Positions 36,373 to 44,695 of a DNA stretch of 64,000 nucleotides are shown one piece after another; positions within the stretch are counted from its first letter, which is position 1; every line of letters starts with the position of its first letter. The position numbers and the translations under genes were made by a program. Source of the DNA: Streptomyces sp. NBC_01276 (GTDB taxonomy: Bacteria > Actinomycetota > Actinomycetes > Streptomycetales > Streptomycetaceae); NCBI RefSeq assembly GCF_041435355.1, contig NZ_CP108442.1, forward strand, positions 7,810,501-7,874,500, given 5' to 3'. The notes below the pieces were generated by a model that saw nothing but the letters and a program-made list of their open reading frames with translations, ran no database searches and was not told the DNA's origin.

Positions 36373-36392
36373 ACCGCGGTCGACGGACGGGT

Positions 36393-38411
36393 TCATCCGG
36401 GCCCTTGCACCTCCCGCTGCCACAAGGCCTCGCACAGCAGGTCCAGGCCCTGCCGCAGGTGACGGCGGTAGGTCCCGTACGGGAGCCCGAGGCGGCGGGC
36501 GGCGGCCTCCTGGGTGGGGGCGCCGGAGAAGTGCCCCGCGGTCAGGGCCTCGCGGGCCCGCACCCCGCGCGGGTCGCGGGCCAGGTCGTCGACGGCGTGG
36601 TGCAGCAGCGTGCGCAGCTCACCGACGGGCTCCTCGAAGTCGGCCGCGAGCCGGGTGCGCAGGAGGGCACAGGCGGCGAAGGCGCCCGCGTCGCGCCAGT
36701 GCGCCAGCGCTTCCCGTACGGCCCGGTCGAACGCGGCGCGAGAGAGGGGCGAGGGTCCCGCGCCGACGGGCGCCGGCACCTCCGTGGCCGATATGAACCG
36801 CTGGAGCCACGCCTCCACGGGCTCCTGACGCCAGTCGACGCCGAACACCCCGTACGTGTGGGCACCGACCCGCGGCCGCGCCCCGGTGTCGGTGAGGGTG
36901 CCCTTGACCCGTGCGCCCCAGGTCTCGGCGTCCCGGTAGACGGCGAACCCGTAGGCGCGGCCGTGGGCCCGGGCGGCCTCCGCCTGCGCCCGCGAACTGC
37001 TCAGGTCGATGACGCGCGAGGGGACCTGGTAGCGCTCGGGGTAGACGGAGAAGCGGCTGACGCCGATGTGCGCGCCGGGGGCGACCGGCGCCGTCGCCTC
37101 GGTGTACGCCCATGCCGCGGCGACGACCGGGTCGGTGGCCAGGTCCTGCGGGTCGGGCGGGGCGGGGAGGGCCAGCCGCGCCGTGAAGGCCACGGTCCGG
37201 CCCGTGCCGACGAGGCGGTAGACGCTGAAGGCCCGTGGCTGGCGCTCCGCCCAGTAGCGGACCAGCTCCGCGGAGGCGGCCCCCTCCGTCTCCTCGGCCA
37301 TGCGCAGGACGACGTCGAGGTCGTCGGGGTGCAGGGGGCGTTCGTGCACCTCGTCCTCGCGGGACCAGGTGCGCAGCCGCGCCAGGGTCGCGCCCTCCCG
37401 GAAGAGGTGGAACAGCTCGTCGGTGACCGTCCACACCCGGTCCTCGGGCGCCTCGCGCAGCAGGCGCAGGTACTCGTCCGCAAGGCGGCGGCGGATCGTC
37501 TCGAAGGCGTTCGGTGCCCGCCAGCGCAGGTCGGCGGCGAGCGTCTCGCGCGCGGCGTCGTGCGGGTGGAGCCCCTGGTGGGTGGATTCCATGAAGGGGA
37601 GGTCCCGCAGCCAGGAGAACAGCAGGTGGGCGTCGTACCGGTCGTCCTCCGCGGGCAGCACGGCGGCGAGCAGTTCCTCGGACGTCGAGCGCGCCTGCGC
37701 CGCCACCTCCAGGGCACGGCGGTGGGCGGCCGTGGGCACCTCGCCGATCAGTCCCGTCAGCAGGGTGCGCAGGACGTCCGCGGAGGGGGCCCAGATCTCC
37801 TCCCGGCCGCAGCCCTCCGATCCCGCCGCGGCGGCCAGGGACAGGGCCAGCGGGTTGCCGCCGGCGAAACGCATGACCCGGTCGCGCAGTTCGGGCCGGA
37901 TCCGCGCGGCGGTCAGCAGGTGGCGGGCCTGATCGTCGGAGAAGGGGGCCAGCTCGGTGACGTGCAGGAGCCGGGACCATGCGGGGTCGGCGGTCCACTG
38001 GGGCTGCGGGGCCCGCCGCCCGGCCAGTACGACCAGGGTGTCCTCGGCGGCGCGGGGCAGGAAGTGCTGCCACAGCCAGCTCTCCAGCCACTGGCAGTGT
38101 TCGAAGGAGTCGACGAGCAGGACGGTGCCGGGAACGTCCAGGAAGGGCCCGGCGGCACGCTCGAAGTCGGCCGGGTCCCGGTCGGCGAACCGGCCGTCGA
38201 GTTCGACGAGCAGCCGGCCCGCCGCACGGGCGTGGTCCGCCAGGCGACGCAGCAGCGTCGACTTCCCGATGCCGCCGGGCCCGTACACGTAGAACGCGAA
38301 CGGTGCCTGTGGATCACCGGCCAGGGCCTCCTCGAAGCGCCCGAGCTGCTCGTCCCGGCCGATGAAGGCCTGCACGCGCGCTCTGCTGAGTCTTTCCCCC
38401 ACGGACGCCAT
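36393..38411 (-). CDS. STAND-type ATPase regulator with C-terminal helix-turn-helix
   Basis: A 672-residue protein. The Walker A loop GPGGIGKST is at 44-52 and a Walker B-like strand (TVLLVDSFEH) near 95. The winged or helical NTPase lid includes MRFAGGNPLALSLA, the STAND/NB-ARC pattern. The C-terminus has EAAARRLGLPYGTYRRHLRQ, a sigma-region-4-like helix-turn-helix. The middle region (about 330-560) is unassigned. It is probably an ATP-dependent transcriptional regulator of the SARP/LAL kind, possibly for the P450, SnoaL, MFS or oxygenase genes on the same strand. The ATG at 38411 has GGAGG 4 nt before it. Confidence 0.8.
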   Translation of the reverse strand: MASVGERLSRARVQAFIGRDEQLGRFEEALAGDPQAPFAFYVYGPGGIGKSTLLRRLADHARAAGRLLVELDGRFADRDPADFERAAGPFLDVPGTVLLVDSFEHCQWLESWLWQHFLPRAAEDTLVVLAGRRAPQPQWTADPAWSRLLHVTELAPFSDDQARHLLTAARIRPELRDRVMRFAGGNPLALSLAAAAGSEGCGREEIWAPSADVLRTLLTGLIGEVPTAAHRRALEVAAQARSTSEELLAAVLPAEDDRYDAHLLFSWLRDLPFMESTHQGLHPHDAARETLAADLRWRAPNAFETIRRRLADEYLRLLREAPEDRVWTVTDELFHLFREGATLARLRTWSREDEVHERPLHPDDLDVVLRMAEETEGAASAELVRYWAERQPRAFSVYRLVGTGRTVAFTARLALPAPPDPQDLATDPVVAAAWAYTEATAPVAPGAHIGVSRFSVYPERYQVPSRVIDLSSSRAQAEAARAHGRAYGFAVYRDAETWGARVKGTLTDTGARPRVGAHTYGVFGVDWRQEPVEAWLQRFISATEVPAPVGAGPSPLSRAAFDRAVREALAHWRDAGAFAACALLRTRLAADFEEPVGELRTLLHHAVDDLARDPRGVRAREALTAGHFSGAPTQEAAARRLGLPYGTYRRHLRQGLDLLCEALWQREVQGPG

Positions 38412-38645
38412 GGCGCCTCCACCCCTCGTTCCCGCACCGGAGGGGGTACCAGCACCTCCGTCCGGCTCCGATCGGCAGGGCGCCGCCCGTACGCGCCGCA
38501 CCGCATCGCGCGGGCGTACGACGGGCTGTCGCCCTTCGGTCCGTGAGGGCTGGTCAGGCCCGCAGGGCCGGGGCCGCCGCTGCTCCGTCAGAGAGCGTAG
38601 GCGGAAGGGGATCCGGCAGGAACCAGTGCTGGGTAAAGGCTCACG

Positions 38646-39038
38646 TCACGTGATGGTGGCGAGGTTGCCGTCGTCGGGGTGGCCGTCGACGAGGAGGGTG
38701 GTCTCCTCCACGCGCCGGAAGCGGCCGTCGGGGGCCATCCGCGCGAAGAGGTAGACCTCGGTGCGGGAGGTACGGCCGTTGTCCCGCAGGACGGTGACGG
38801 TGTGACGGTCGGCGTAGACCGGCCCGTCCCGCAGCTCCTCGTGGACCTCGATGTGCCCGCCGCGGACCAGGGCGCGCAGGCGGGTCATGTGCCGGACGAA
38901 GCCGGCCCGGTCGCTCCACACGCCGTTGGTGCGCTGTCGGTAGTCGGGGGTGAAGTGCCGGTCGACGGCTTCGGCGAGGTCGAGGTCCGGGGTGAACAGC
39001 AGGTCGTTGATGGCGCGGGTGATGTCGGTCGGTGGCAT
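38646..39038 (-). CDS. SnoaL-like / NTF2-fold protein
   Basis: A 130-residue cone-shaped alpha+beta barrel of the NTF2 superfamily (SnoaL, limonene epoxide hydrolase, ketosteroid isomerase). The opening INDLLFTPDLDLAEAVDRHF and TPDYRQRTNG give the helical cap. Strands GHIEVHEELRDGPVYADRHT and RTEVYLFARMAPDGR form the sheet. These proteins isomerise, cyclise or just bind small hydrophobic substrates. Coded 53 bp downstream of a P450 on the same strand, so the two are probably one operon acting on one substrate. ATG at 39038, weak ribosome site. Confidence 0.82.
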   Translation of the reverse strand: MPPTDITRAINDLLFTPDLDLAEAVDRHFTPDYRQRTNGVWSDRAGFVRHMTRLRALVRGGHIEVHEELRDGPVYADRHTVTVLRDNGRTSRTEVYLFARMAPDGRFRRVEETTLLVDGHPDDGNLATIT

Positions 39039-39091
39039 CGTCGGTCTTCGCTCGCTTCGTTCGAGGGGGTGTGGGAGTACGGTGTGGGCCG

Positions 39092-40315
39092 TCAGCCGAG
39101 GCGGGGCGTGAACTCCAGGGGCAGGGCGACGGGTCCGCGGGTGTACAGACCGGCCTCGCGGTAGCGGAACCCGGGGCTGAAGCGGACCCGGTCGAGCACC
39201 GGCAGCAGCAGGGCGGCGACGGTTTCGATCTGGGCGCGCGTGAAGGCCGCTCCGACGCACTGGTGGAGTCCCGTGCCGAAGGACAGGTGCTGGGCGGCCG
39301 CGGTGAAGGAGCGGGCGGTGGCCAGGTCCGGGCGGTGGATGTCGAAGGTGTCCGGGGCGGTGAAGGCGTCGGGATCGCGGTTCGCCGCGCCGATCATGCA
39401 GAAGACGGTGGCGCCAGCGGGGACGGTGACACCGGCGAACACGGCGTCCCGCTCCGCCTGGCGGGGGATGAGCTGGACCGGCGGGGTGTGGCGCAGGGTC
39501 TCGGCGATCGCGGCGGGCAGCAGGCCCGGGTCGCGGCGGACCTGCGCCAGCTGCTCGGGGTGGTCGATCAGGTGCTTGAAGAGCAGGGCGAGCGTCTTGT
39601 CGGCGGGTTCGGTGGCGGCCGCCAGGACGTTGATGACGAGGGCGGTGACGTCGCGGTCGCTCATGGCGACGCCGTCGAACTCGGCGGTGCACAGCTTCGA
39701 CACCAGGTCCTCACCCGGATGGCGGCGCCGCCGCGCGATCACGGGACGCAGGTACGCCTCCAGCCGCTCGGCGCACTCCAGGCAGTGCCGGCGCCGCTCG
39801 GGCGTCAGGGCCAGGGCGGTGATGAACTCCGCGACCCCGCGGTGCCAGGCGGCCAACTGCCGCCAGTCCTCGCGGTCCAGCCCGAGCACGTCGAGCGTGA
39901 CGCGGATGGCGAAGGGTTTGCCGAAGTCGTTGACCAGGTCCATGCGGCCCCGGGGGAGGAAGGGAGCAAGGAGTTCGGCGGCGTTGGCGTGGACGGCGCG
40001 CATCTGGTCCCGGAGGGCGGCCCCGGTGAAGCTGCGAACGACGATCTTCCGCTTCGCCGTGTGCTCGGCGCCCGTCATCTGGGCGAGCACGGGCCCGCGC
40101 ATCACGGGCTCCGCGCGTACCTGCAACGTCTCGGTGCTGAAGGCCTCGTGGTCGGTCAGTACCCGCTTCACGTCCTGGTGGCGGGAGAGGAAGTAGCCGT
40201 CGACCGCGGGCTCGTAGTGCACCGGGGTCCGTTCCCTGAGCCGGGCGAAGTGACGGTACGGGTCGGCGGCGAAGTCCTCGGACAGGACGCTGATCCGGTC
40301 GTTGACCACGGGCAT
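39092..40315 (-). CDS. Cytochrome P450 with atypical I-helix
   Basis: A 407-residue bacterial P450. The haem loop FGTGLHQCVG has Cys353, and the K-helix ExxR is in AETLRH. The I-helix reads AATEPA (233-238) in place of AGxE/DTT: the acid Glu236 is there, but the two threonines are Pro237 and Ala238. Loss of the alcohol is seen in some P450s that use substrate-assisted proton delivery or peroxide, or do non-hydroxylating chemistry. The ATG at 40315 with GGAGAGG 8 nt upstream is preferred to the in-frame ATG at 40423. Followed by the SnoaL-like gene. Confidence 0.9.
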   Translation of the reverse strand: MPVVNDRISVLSEDFAADPYRHFARLRERTPVHYEPAVDGYFLSRHQDVKRVLTDHEAFSTETLQVRAEPVMRGPVLAQMTGAEHTAKRKIVVRSFTGAALRDQMRAVHANAAELLAPFLPRGRMDLVNDFGKPFAIRVTLDVLGLDREDWRQLAAWHRGVAEFITALALTPERRRHCLECAERLEAYLRPVIARRRRHPGEDLVSKLCTAEFDGVAMSDRDVTALVINVLAAATEPADKTLALLFKHLIDHPEQLAQVRRDPGLLPAAIAETLRHTPPVQLIPRQAERDAVFAGVTVPAGATVFCMIGAANRDPDAFTAPDTFDIHRPDLATARSFTAAAQHLSFGTGLHQCVGAAFTRAQIETVAALLLPVLDRVRFSPGFRYREAGLYTRGPVALPLEFTPRLG

Positions 40316-40970
40316 GGACGAGACCTCTCCAGGTGCGGCGTCGCGCGCGGTGCGCGGGGCGTGCCGGAGGCGGGAGGTCCGGAGCGGGAGGCGCCGCCCC
40401 ACCCCTCCCCAATTGATGGCCATAGGTTAACAACCTCTGTCCGCAGGGTCATTGGCGATCGGCCGCCGCCCCGAGGGCCGGCCCGGAGAGGGCGCCACCG
40501 GACTCCGGCCGGTCAGGGCCGGCCCGGCAGCGACGTTCGTTTCCACGGCGACGCGCAGGCCGGACGCGTCCGTGGTGCAGTCCTTGAACGCGAGGGGCGC
40601 GATGCGGACCGCTACCGGACCCGCCGGGTTGGTGGCGCCTGGCCCGGCGGGGTGGCGGCGGCTCGTCGCGCCGATTCGGCCACTCTGGACGGCCGTTCCG
40701 CGAAACCCGCGCCGCGCCCACCAGGGCGGGTGGCGCGGAAGGCCGGGACGTGGCGGGCGGAGCGCCGCGCCCCCTCGTGCCGCGGACCTGCGACATGACC
40801 CCGACGGCCGCACGGATGGCGCCCTGATGTCCGACATCCGAACGAACGTGTCCGCAAACCGCTCACCCATATGCGACGGGCCTTCAGATCTGGCAGGCTC
40901 TGCCCCGCTTGAGCGTCACATGGGGGATGTGACGCGATCATCGGCCTTCGAATCGAAAGTGAGTCTTCTC
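40316..40970. other. Divergent intergenic region with a dyad and possible gene remnant
   Basis: 655 bp between the P450 and SSI genes. The dyad AGGTT-AAC-AACCT (40424-40436) lies in an AT-rich spot at the likely P450 promoter. On the minus strand, 40470-40640 has strikingly G/C-ending codons and reads NPAGPVAVRIAPLAFKDC and on, without a credible start; it may be a decayed or frameshifted gene. The remainder shows nothing I can support. Confidence 0.4.
40424..40436 (-). promoter_or_regulatory. AGGTT-AAC-AACCT dyad upstream of the P450
   Basis: A perfect 5+3+5 palindrome in a local AT-rich patch about 110 bp before the P450 start. Possible repressor site or part of the promoter. Confidence 0.35.
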
Positions 40971-41399
40971 GTGCGTCACCGCTTAGCCACCGTCTCCGCC
41001 GCCGCCCTCCTCTGCCTCGCCGGCACCACGGGCCTGGCGGAGGCCAAGCCCGCGAGCCCGTACGCCCCGTCCGCCATGGTCTTCACCGTCGCCCAGGGTG
41101 ACGGCGCGGCCATCGGCGGTACCGTCCTGCGCGCCGCCGTCCTCAGCTGCGCCTACACCGCCGAGGGCACCCACCCCACCCCCAGGGCCGCGTGCGACGC
41201 CCTCAACGCCACCGGCGGCGAGCTGGGCCACCTGCTGGCCGCCCCGGATGCGGGCCGGGTCTGCCCGATGCTCTACGACCCCGTCACCGTCACCGCCGAC
41301 GGCGTCTGGCGCGGCAGCCGCGTCGCGTGGAAGCACACCTTCTCCAACGCGTGCGAGATGTCCGCGACCCTGAACGGCAACCCGGTCTACGCCTTCTGA
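40971..41399 (+). CDS. Streptomyces subtilisin inhibitor (SSI, I16) family protein
   Basis: A 142-residue exported serine protease inhibitor. The signal peptide is residues 1-26 (SAAALLCLAGTTGLAEA). The mature domain has four Cys (60, 75, 98, 128) forming the two SSI disulfides. The reactive loop CPMLYDP places the P1 residue at Met100 and P1' at Leu101, typical of subtilisin-type specificity. The end, FSNACEM through NPVYAF, matches SSI. It binds extracellular proteases tightly. GTG at 40971 with AAAGTGAG 7 nt before; an earlier GTG at 40959 is possible. Divergent from the P450. Confidence 0.92.
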   Translation: MRHRLATVSAAALLCLAGTTGLAEAKPASPYAPSAMVFTVAQGDGAAIGGTVLRAAVLSCAYTAEGTHPTPRAACDALNATGGELGHLLAAPDAGRVCPMLYDPVTVTADGVWRGSRVAWKHTFSNACEMSATLNGNPVYAF

Positions 41400-41606
41400 C
41401 ACCACGAAGCCGCCCACCGGGAAGCCCGAAGGGCGCCCACCCCGAGGCGCCGGACGCGTCCGGGCCGGCCGCGGTAGGGCCGGCGGGATCCCGGCGGCAC
41501 ACCGCTCCGTTCCCTTCCACTCCGCCGGCCGGATGCGCCGGGCGGCCGAACCCCACTCCGGCAACCCCCTGATCAGCGGGTCCTCCGCGACAGCGGCCAC
41601 ATATGG

Positions 41607-41635
41607 TTGTGCGATTGTCGGACGCGCGTGATAGT
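41607..41635 (+). promoter_or_regulatory. Putative promoter of the HSP90 region
   Basis: TTGTGC (41607-41612) and GATAGT (41630-41635) are spaced 17 bp, about 60 bp before the ATG at 41698. Good fit to a housekeeping promoter in an otherwise GC-rich region. Confidence 0.4.
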
Positions 41636-41697
41636 CACTTCCCTCACGGGGAGCGATCGATCCGCTGCCCCGCACGAACACGGCAAGGGGTGGGGAC

Positions 41698-42684
41698 ATG
41701 GCGTTGCTCCGCGACATGGGGCGCACGCTGGGGAAGTGGACGGGGCGGCCCGCCGCACGGTTGCGGAAGGACTCCGGGGACCCGGACGTCGCGCAGGCCC
41801 GCGAGGCCGCCGCGACGGCCGACTGGGCGACGGTGCGCGGGCTCTTCGAGGCACACCCCGAGGGCGGCGACCGTACCGAGCTGCTCTGGGCCGTCGCCGA
41901 CACGGCGGGCGTGGAGCGGTGGATCGTGCAGGCCGTCGAGGCCGAGCCGGAGGCGGCACTGCCGCGCGTCCTGGCCGGCTTCAGGCACATCACCTGGGGC
42001 TGGGAGGCGCGCACCGGCGCCCTCGCCAAGCACGTGTCACGCGAGCAGTTCGACCTGTTCCACGGGCGCCTGCGGCTGGCCGAGCAGTGGTTCTACGAGG
42101 CCGCCGAGCGCGAGCCGCAATGGTCGTCCCCCTGGTACGGCCTCCAGATCACCGGACGCGGTCTCCAGGTCGGCCCCACCCTCGCGCTGCGGCGGTTCGA
42201 AGCGGCCGTGCGCCGCACCCCGCACCACCTGGGGGCGCACAGCCAGCAGTTGCAGCAGGTCTGCAAGAAGTGGGGCGGCTCCGACGAGCAGATGCACGCC
42301 TTCGCACGGGAATCCGCCGCGGCCGCGCCCGGCGGGTCGGCACTGGGCATGCTGGTTCCGGACGCACACCTCGAACAGTGGCTCATGCTCGATTCGGGAG
42401 CCGACGGCCGGTACATGGGCCGCCCCGACGTCAGCGCCTCCCTCCACGAGGCGGCCGCGCACTCGTTCCGTCACCCGGACTTCGAACGCCTGGCCTCCCC
42501 GTACCAGCGGATCCAGGTACTCAACTCCTTCGCCATGGCCTTCTCCCTCGCCGGGGAGCGGTCCGCCGCCCGCGAGTGTTTCGAGGCGACCGACGGCGAC
42601 GTGACCGAGTCGCCGTGGCAGTACCTGAACGGCTCCGATCCCGTCGCCGCCTACCGGAAACACCGCTCGGCCGCCGGCCGCTGA
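41698..42684 (+). CDS. Conserved hypothetical protein upstream of the HSP90 gene
   Basis: A 328-residue soluble, mostly helical protein with TPR-like spacing of small residues (for example EQWFYEAAEREPQWSSPWYG and RRFEAAVRRTPHHLGAHSQQ). I cannot name the family. ATG at 41698 with AAGGGGTGGGG upstream. It is 145 bp before the HSP90-paralogue gene in the same direction, and the helical-hairpin style suggests a scaffold or co-chaperone role, which is only inference. Confidence 0.7.
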   Translation: MALLRDMGRTLGKWTGRPAARLRKDSGDPDVAQAREAAATADWATVRGLFEAHPEGGDRTELLWAVADTAGVERWIVQAVEAEPEAALPRVLAGFRHITWGWEARTGALAKHVSREQFDLFHGRLRLAEQWFYEAAEREPQWSSPWYGLQITGRGLQVGPTLALRRFEAAVRRTPHHLGAHSQQLQQVCKKWGGSDEQMHAFARESAAAAPGGSALGMLVPDAHLEQWLMLDSGADGRYMGRPDVSASLHEAAAHSFRHPDFERLASPYQRIQVLNSFAMAFSLAGERSAARECFEATDGDVTESPWQYLNGSDPVAAYRKHRSAAGR

Positions 42685-42829
42685 GCCCGCCGCGCGGCCC
42701 AGCCGTCCGGCCCCGCCCGTTCCCGTTCCCCGTCGCCCGCGCCGTGCCGGGCCGCCCCGCTCCGTCCCCGTGCCGAGCCGGGGCTCGGCCCCGCCCTGCC
42801 CGGGCACGCCCACAGAAGGACCCCGACCG

Positions 42830-44695
42830 GTGACCCACCCCGAGAACTCGCACACCTTCCAGGTCGACCTGCGCGGCCTCGTCGACCTGCTCTCCCACCA
42901 CCTCTACTCCAGTCCCCGCGTCTACCTGCGGGAACTGCTCCAGAACGCCGTCGACGCCATCACCGCCCGGCAGGCCCTGCACCCCGGCGCCCCCGGCACC
43001 ATCACGGTGCGCACCGGTGACACGCTCACCGTCACCGACACCGGAATCGGCCTGACGGAAGCCGACGTGCACCGCTTCCTGGCCACCATCGGACGCAGCT
43101 CCAAGCGGACCGCCGACGGGGCCCTGGACGGCGCCGGGCTCGACGCCGCCCGCGGCGAGTTCATCGGCCAGTTCGGCATCGGCCTGCTCGCCTGCTTCGT
43201 GGTGGCCGACGAGATCACCGTGGTCAGCCGGTCCGCCGCCGACCCGGCCGCTCCCGCCGTGGAATGGCGCGGCCACTCCGACGGCCGCTACACCATCCGT
43301 ACGCTCGACGCCTCGGCCGTCCCCGAGCCGGGAACGACGGTCCGCCTCACCCCGCGCGCCGACAACGCGGAATGGACCGAGCCCCAGCGGGTCGTCGCGC
43401 TGGCCCGGCACTACGGGAGCCTGCTGCGCCACGAGGTGCGCGTGGCCGGCCCCGGAGGCGAGGCGCCCGAGCGCGTCAACGTGACACCGCCGTGGGAGCA
43501 GCGGCACCGCTCCCCGCTGGCCCGCCGCGAGGCACTGACCGCGTACTGCCGCGAGCAGTTCGACTTCACCCCGCTCGACACGATCGAGCTGGACCTGCCC
43601 GCCGCCGGGCTGCGCGGCGTCGCGTACGTCCTGCCGACGTCCGTGAGCCCCGCCCAGCGCGCCGGGCACCGCGTACACCTCAAGGGCATGCTGCTCACCG
43701 ACCGGGCGCCCGAACTGCTCCCCGAGTGGGCGTTCTTCGTACGCTGCGTGGTCGACACCACCAGCCTGCGGCCGACGGCCTCCCGCGAGTCGCTGTACGA
43801 GGACGGCACCCTCGCCGCCGTACGGGACGCGCTGGGCGACCGGATCCGCGACTGGCTGACCGGGCTGGCGGCGAGCGACCCGGCGCTGCTGCACCGCTTC
43901 ATCGACGTCCACCACCTCGCGGTGAAGGCCCTCGCACGCCACGACGACGAGCTGCTGCGCGTCGTGCTGCCGTGGCTGCCCTTCGAGACCACCGACGGCA
44001 ACATCACCCTGGAGGAGTTCCTCCGGTCCCACCCGACGGTGCTGGTGACCCGTAGCGTCGAGGAGTTCCGGCAGGTCGCCCCCATCGCGTCCGCCGCCGG
44101 CCTGGGCGTCGTCAACGGCGGCTACACCTACGACCGCGACCTGGTGCACCGGCTGCCCGAGATCCGTCCCGGCACGGCCGTCACCGACCTCGACCCGGCT
44201 CTGGTCACCGCCCACCTGGACGCCGTGGACCCCACGGCGGAGCTGCGCGCGGCGACGTTCCTGGCCGTCGCCCGGGAAACCATCGGCGTGCACGACTGCG
44301 ACGTGGTCCTGCGGGACTTCCAGCCCGTCACCGCCCCCGCCCTGCTGCTCGACAACCGGGAGGCGCGGCACGAGCGGACCCGGTCGAGCCTGGCGGCCGA
44401 CGGCGACGGCCTGTGGGCCGACATCCTCGGCTCGCTCCACCAGGAGACCCCGCCCGCCCAGCTCGTCCTGAACCACCTCAACCCCCTGGTGCGCCAGGCG
44501 GTCACGATCGCCGAGCGCGGCCTCGCCGTCACCACCGCCGAGGCCCTCTACGGACAGGCGCTGCTGCTGAGCCGCCGGCCGCTGCGGGCCAGTGAGAGCG
44601 CCCTGCTCAACCGCGCGTTCATCGGTCTGCTCACCCACGCCATGCACAACGCCGGCCCGGACGCGTCCGGCGCCGAGCCCCGGAAGGAACTGTGA
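42830..44695 (+). CDS. HSP90-family chaperone (actinobacterial paralogue)
   Basis: A 621-residue GHKL ATPase chaperone. The N-terminal ATP site is complete: LRELLQNAVDA (Glu35 and Asn39), TDTGIGL (Asp70) and GQFGIGLLACF (113-123). The middle domain has PTASRESLYEDG, equal to the HtpG client/ATPase contact. The C-terminal dimer domain is divergent and lacks MEEVD, as in all bacteria. The sequence is well away from canonical HtpG and belongs to the HSP90 paralogue coded beside a TPR gene in Streptomyces. GTG at 42830. Its stop overlaps the next start by one base, so the pair is translationally coupled. Confidence 0.9.
   Translation: MTHPENSHTFQVDLRGLVDLLSHHLYSSPRVYLRELLQNAVDAITARQALHPGAPGTITVRTGDTLTVTDTGIGLTEADVHRFLATIGRSSKRTADGALDGAGLDAARGEFIGQFGIGLLACFVVADEITVVSRSAADPAAPAVEWRGHSDGRYTIRTLDASAVPEPGTTVRLTPRADNAEWTEPQRVVALARHYGSLLRHEVRVAGPGGEAPERVNVTPPWEQRHRSPLARREALTAYCREQFDFTPLDTIELDLPAAGLRGVAYVLPTSVSPAQRAGHRVHLKGMLLTDRAPELLPEWAFFVRCVVDTTSLRPTASRESLYEDGTLAAVRDALGDRIRDWLTGLAASDPALLHRFIDVHHLAVKALARHDDELLRVVLPWLPFETTDGNITLEEFLRSHPTVLVTRSVEEFRQVAPIASAAGLGVVNGGYTYDRDLVHRLPEIRPGTAVTDLDPALVTAHLDAVDPTAELRAATFLAVARETIGVHDCDVVLRDFQPVTAPALLLDNREARHERTRSSLAADGDGLWADILGSLHQETPPAQLVLNHLNPLVRQAVTIAERGLAVTTAEALYGQALLLSRRPLRASESALLNRAFIGLLTHAMHNAGPDASGAEPRKEL

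Noticed and set aside
42830..44695. Canonical htpG
   Set aside because: N-terminal site is intact but the middle and C-terminal domains are far from HtpG; it is the actinobacterial paralogue coupled to a TPR gene.
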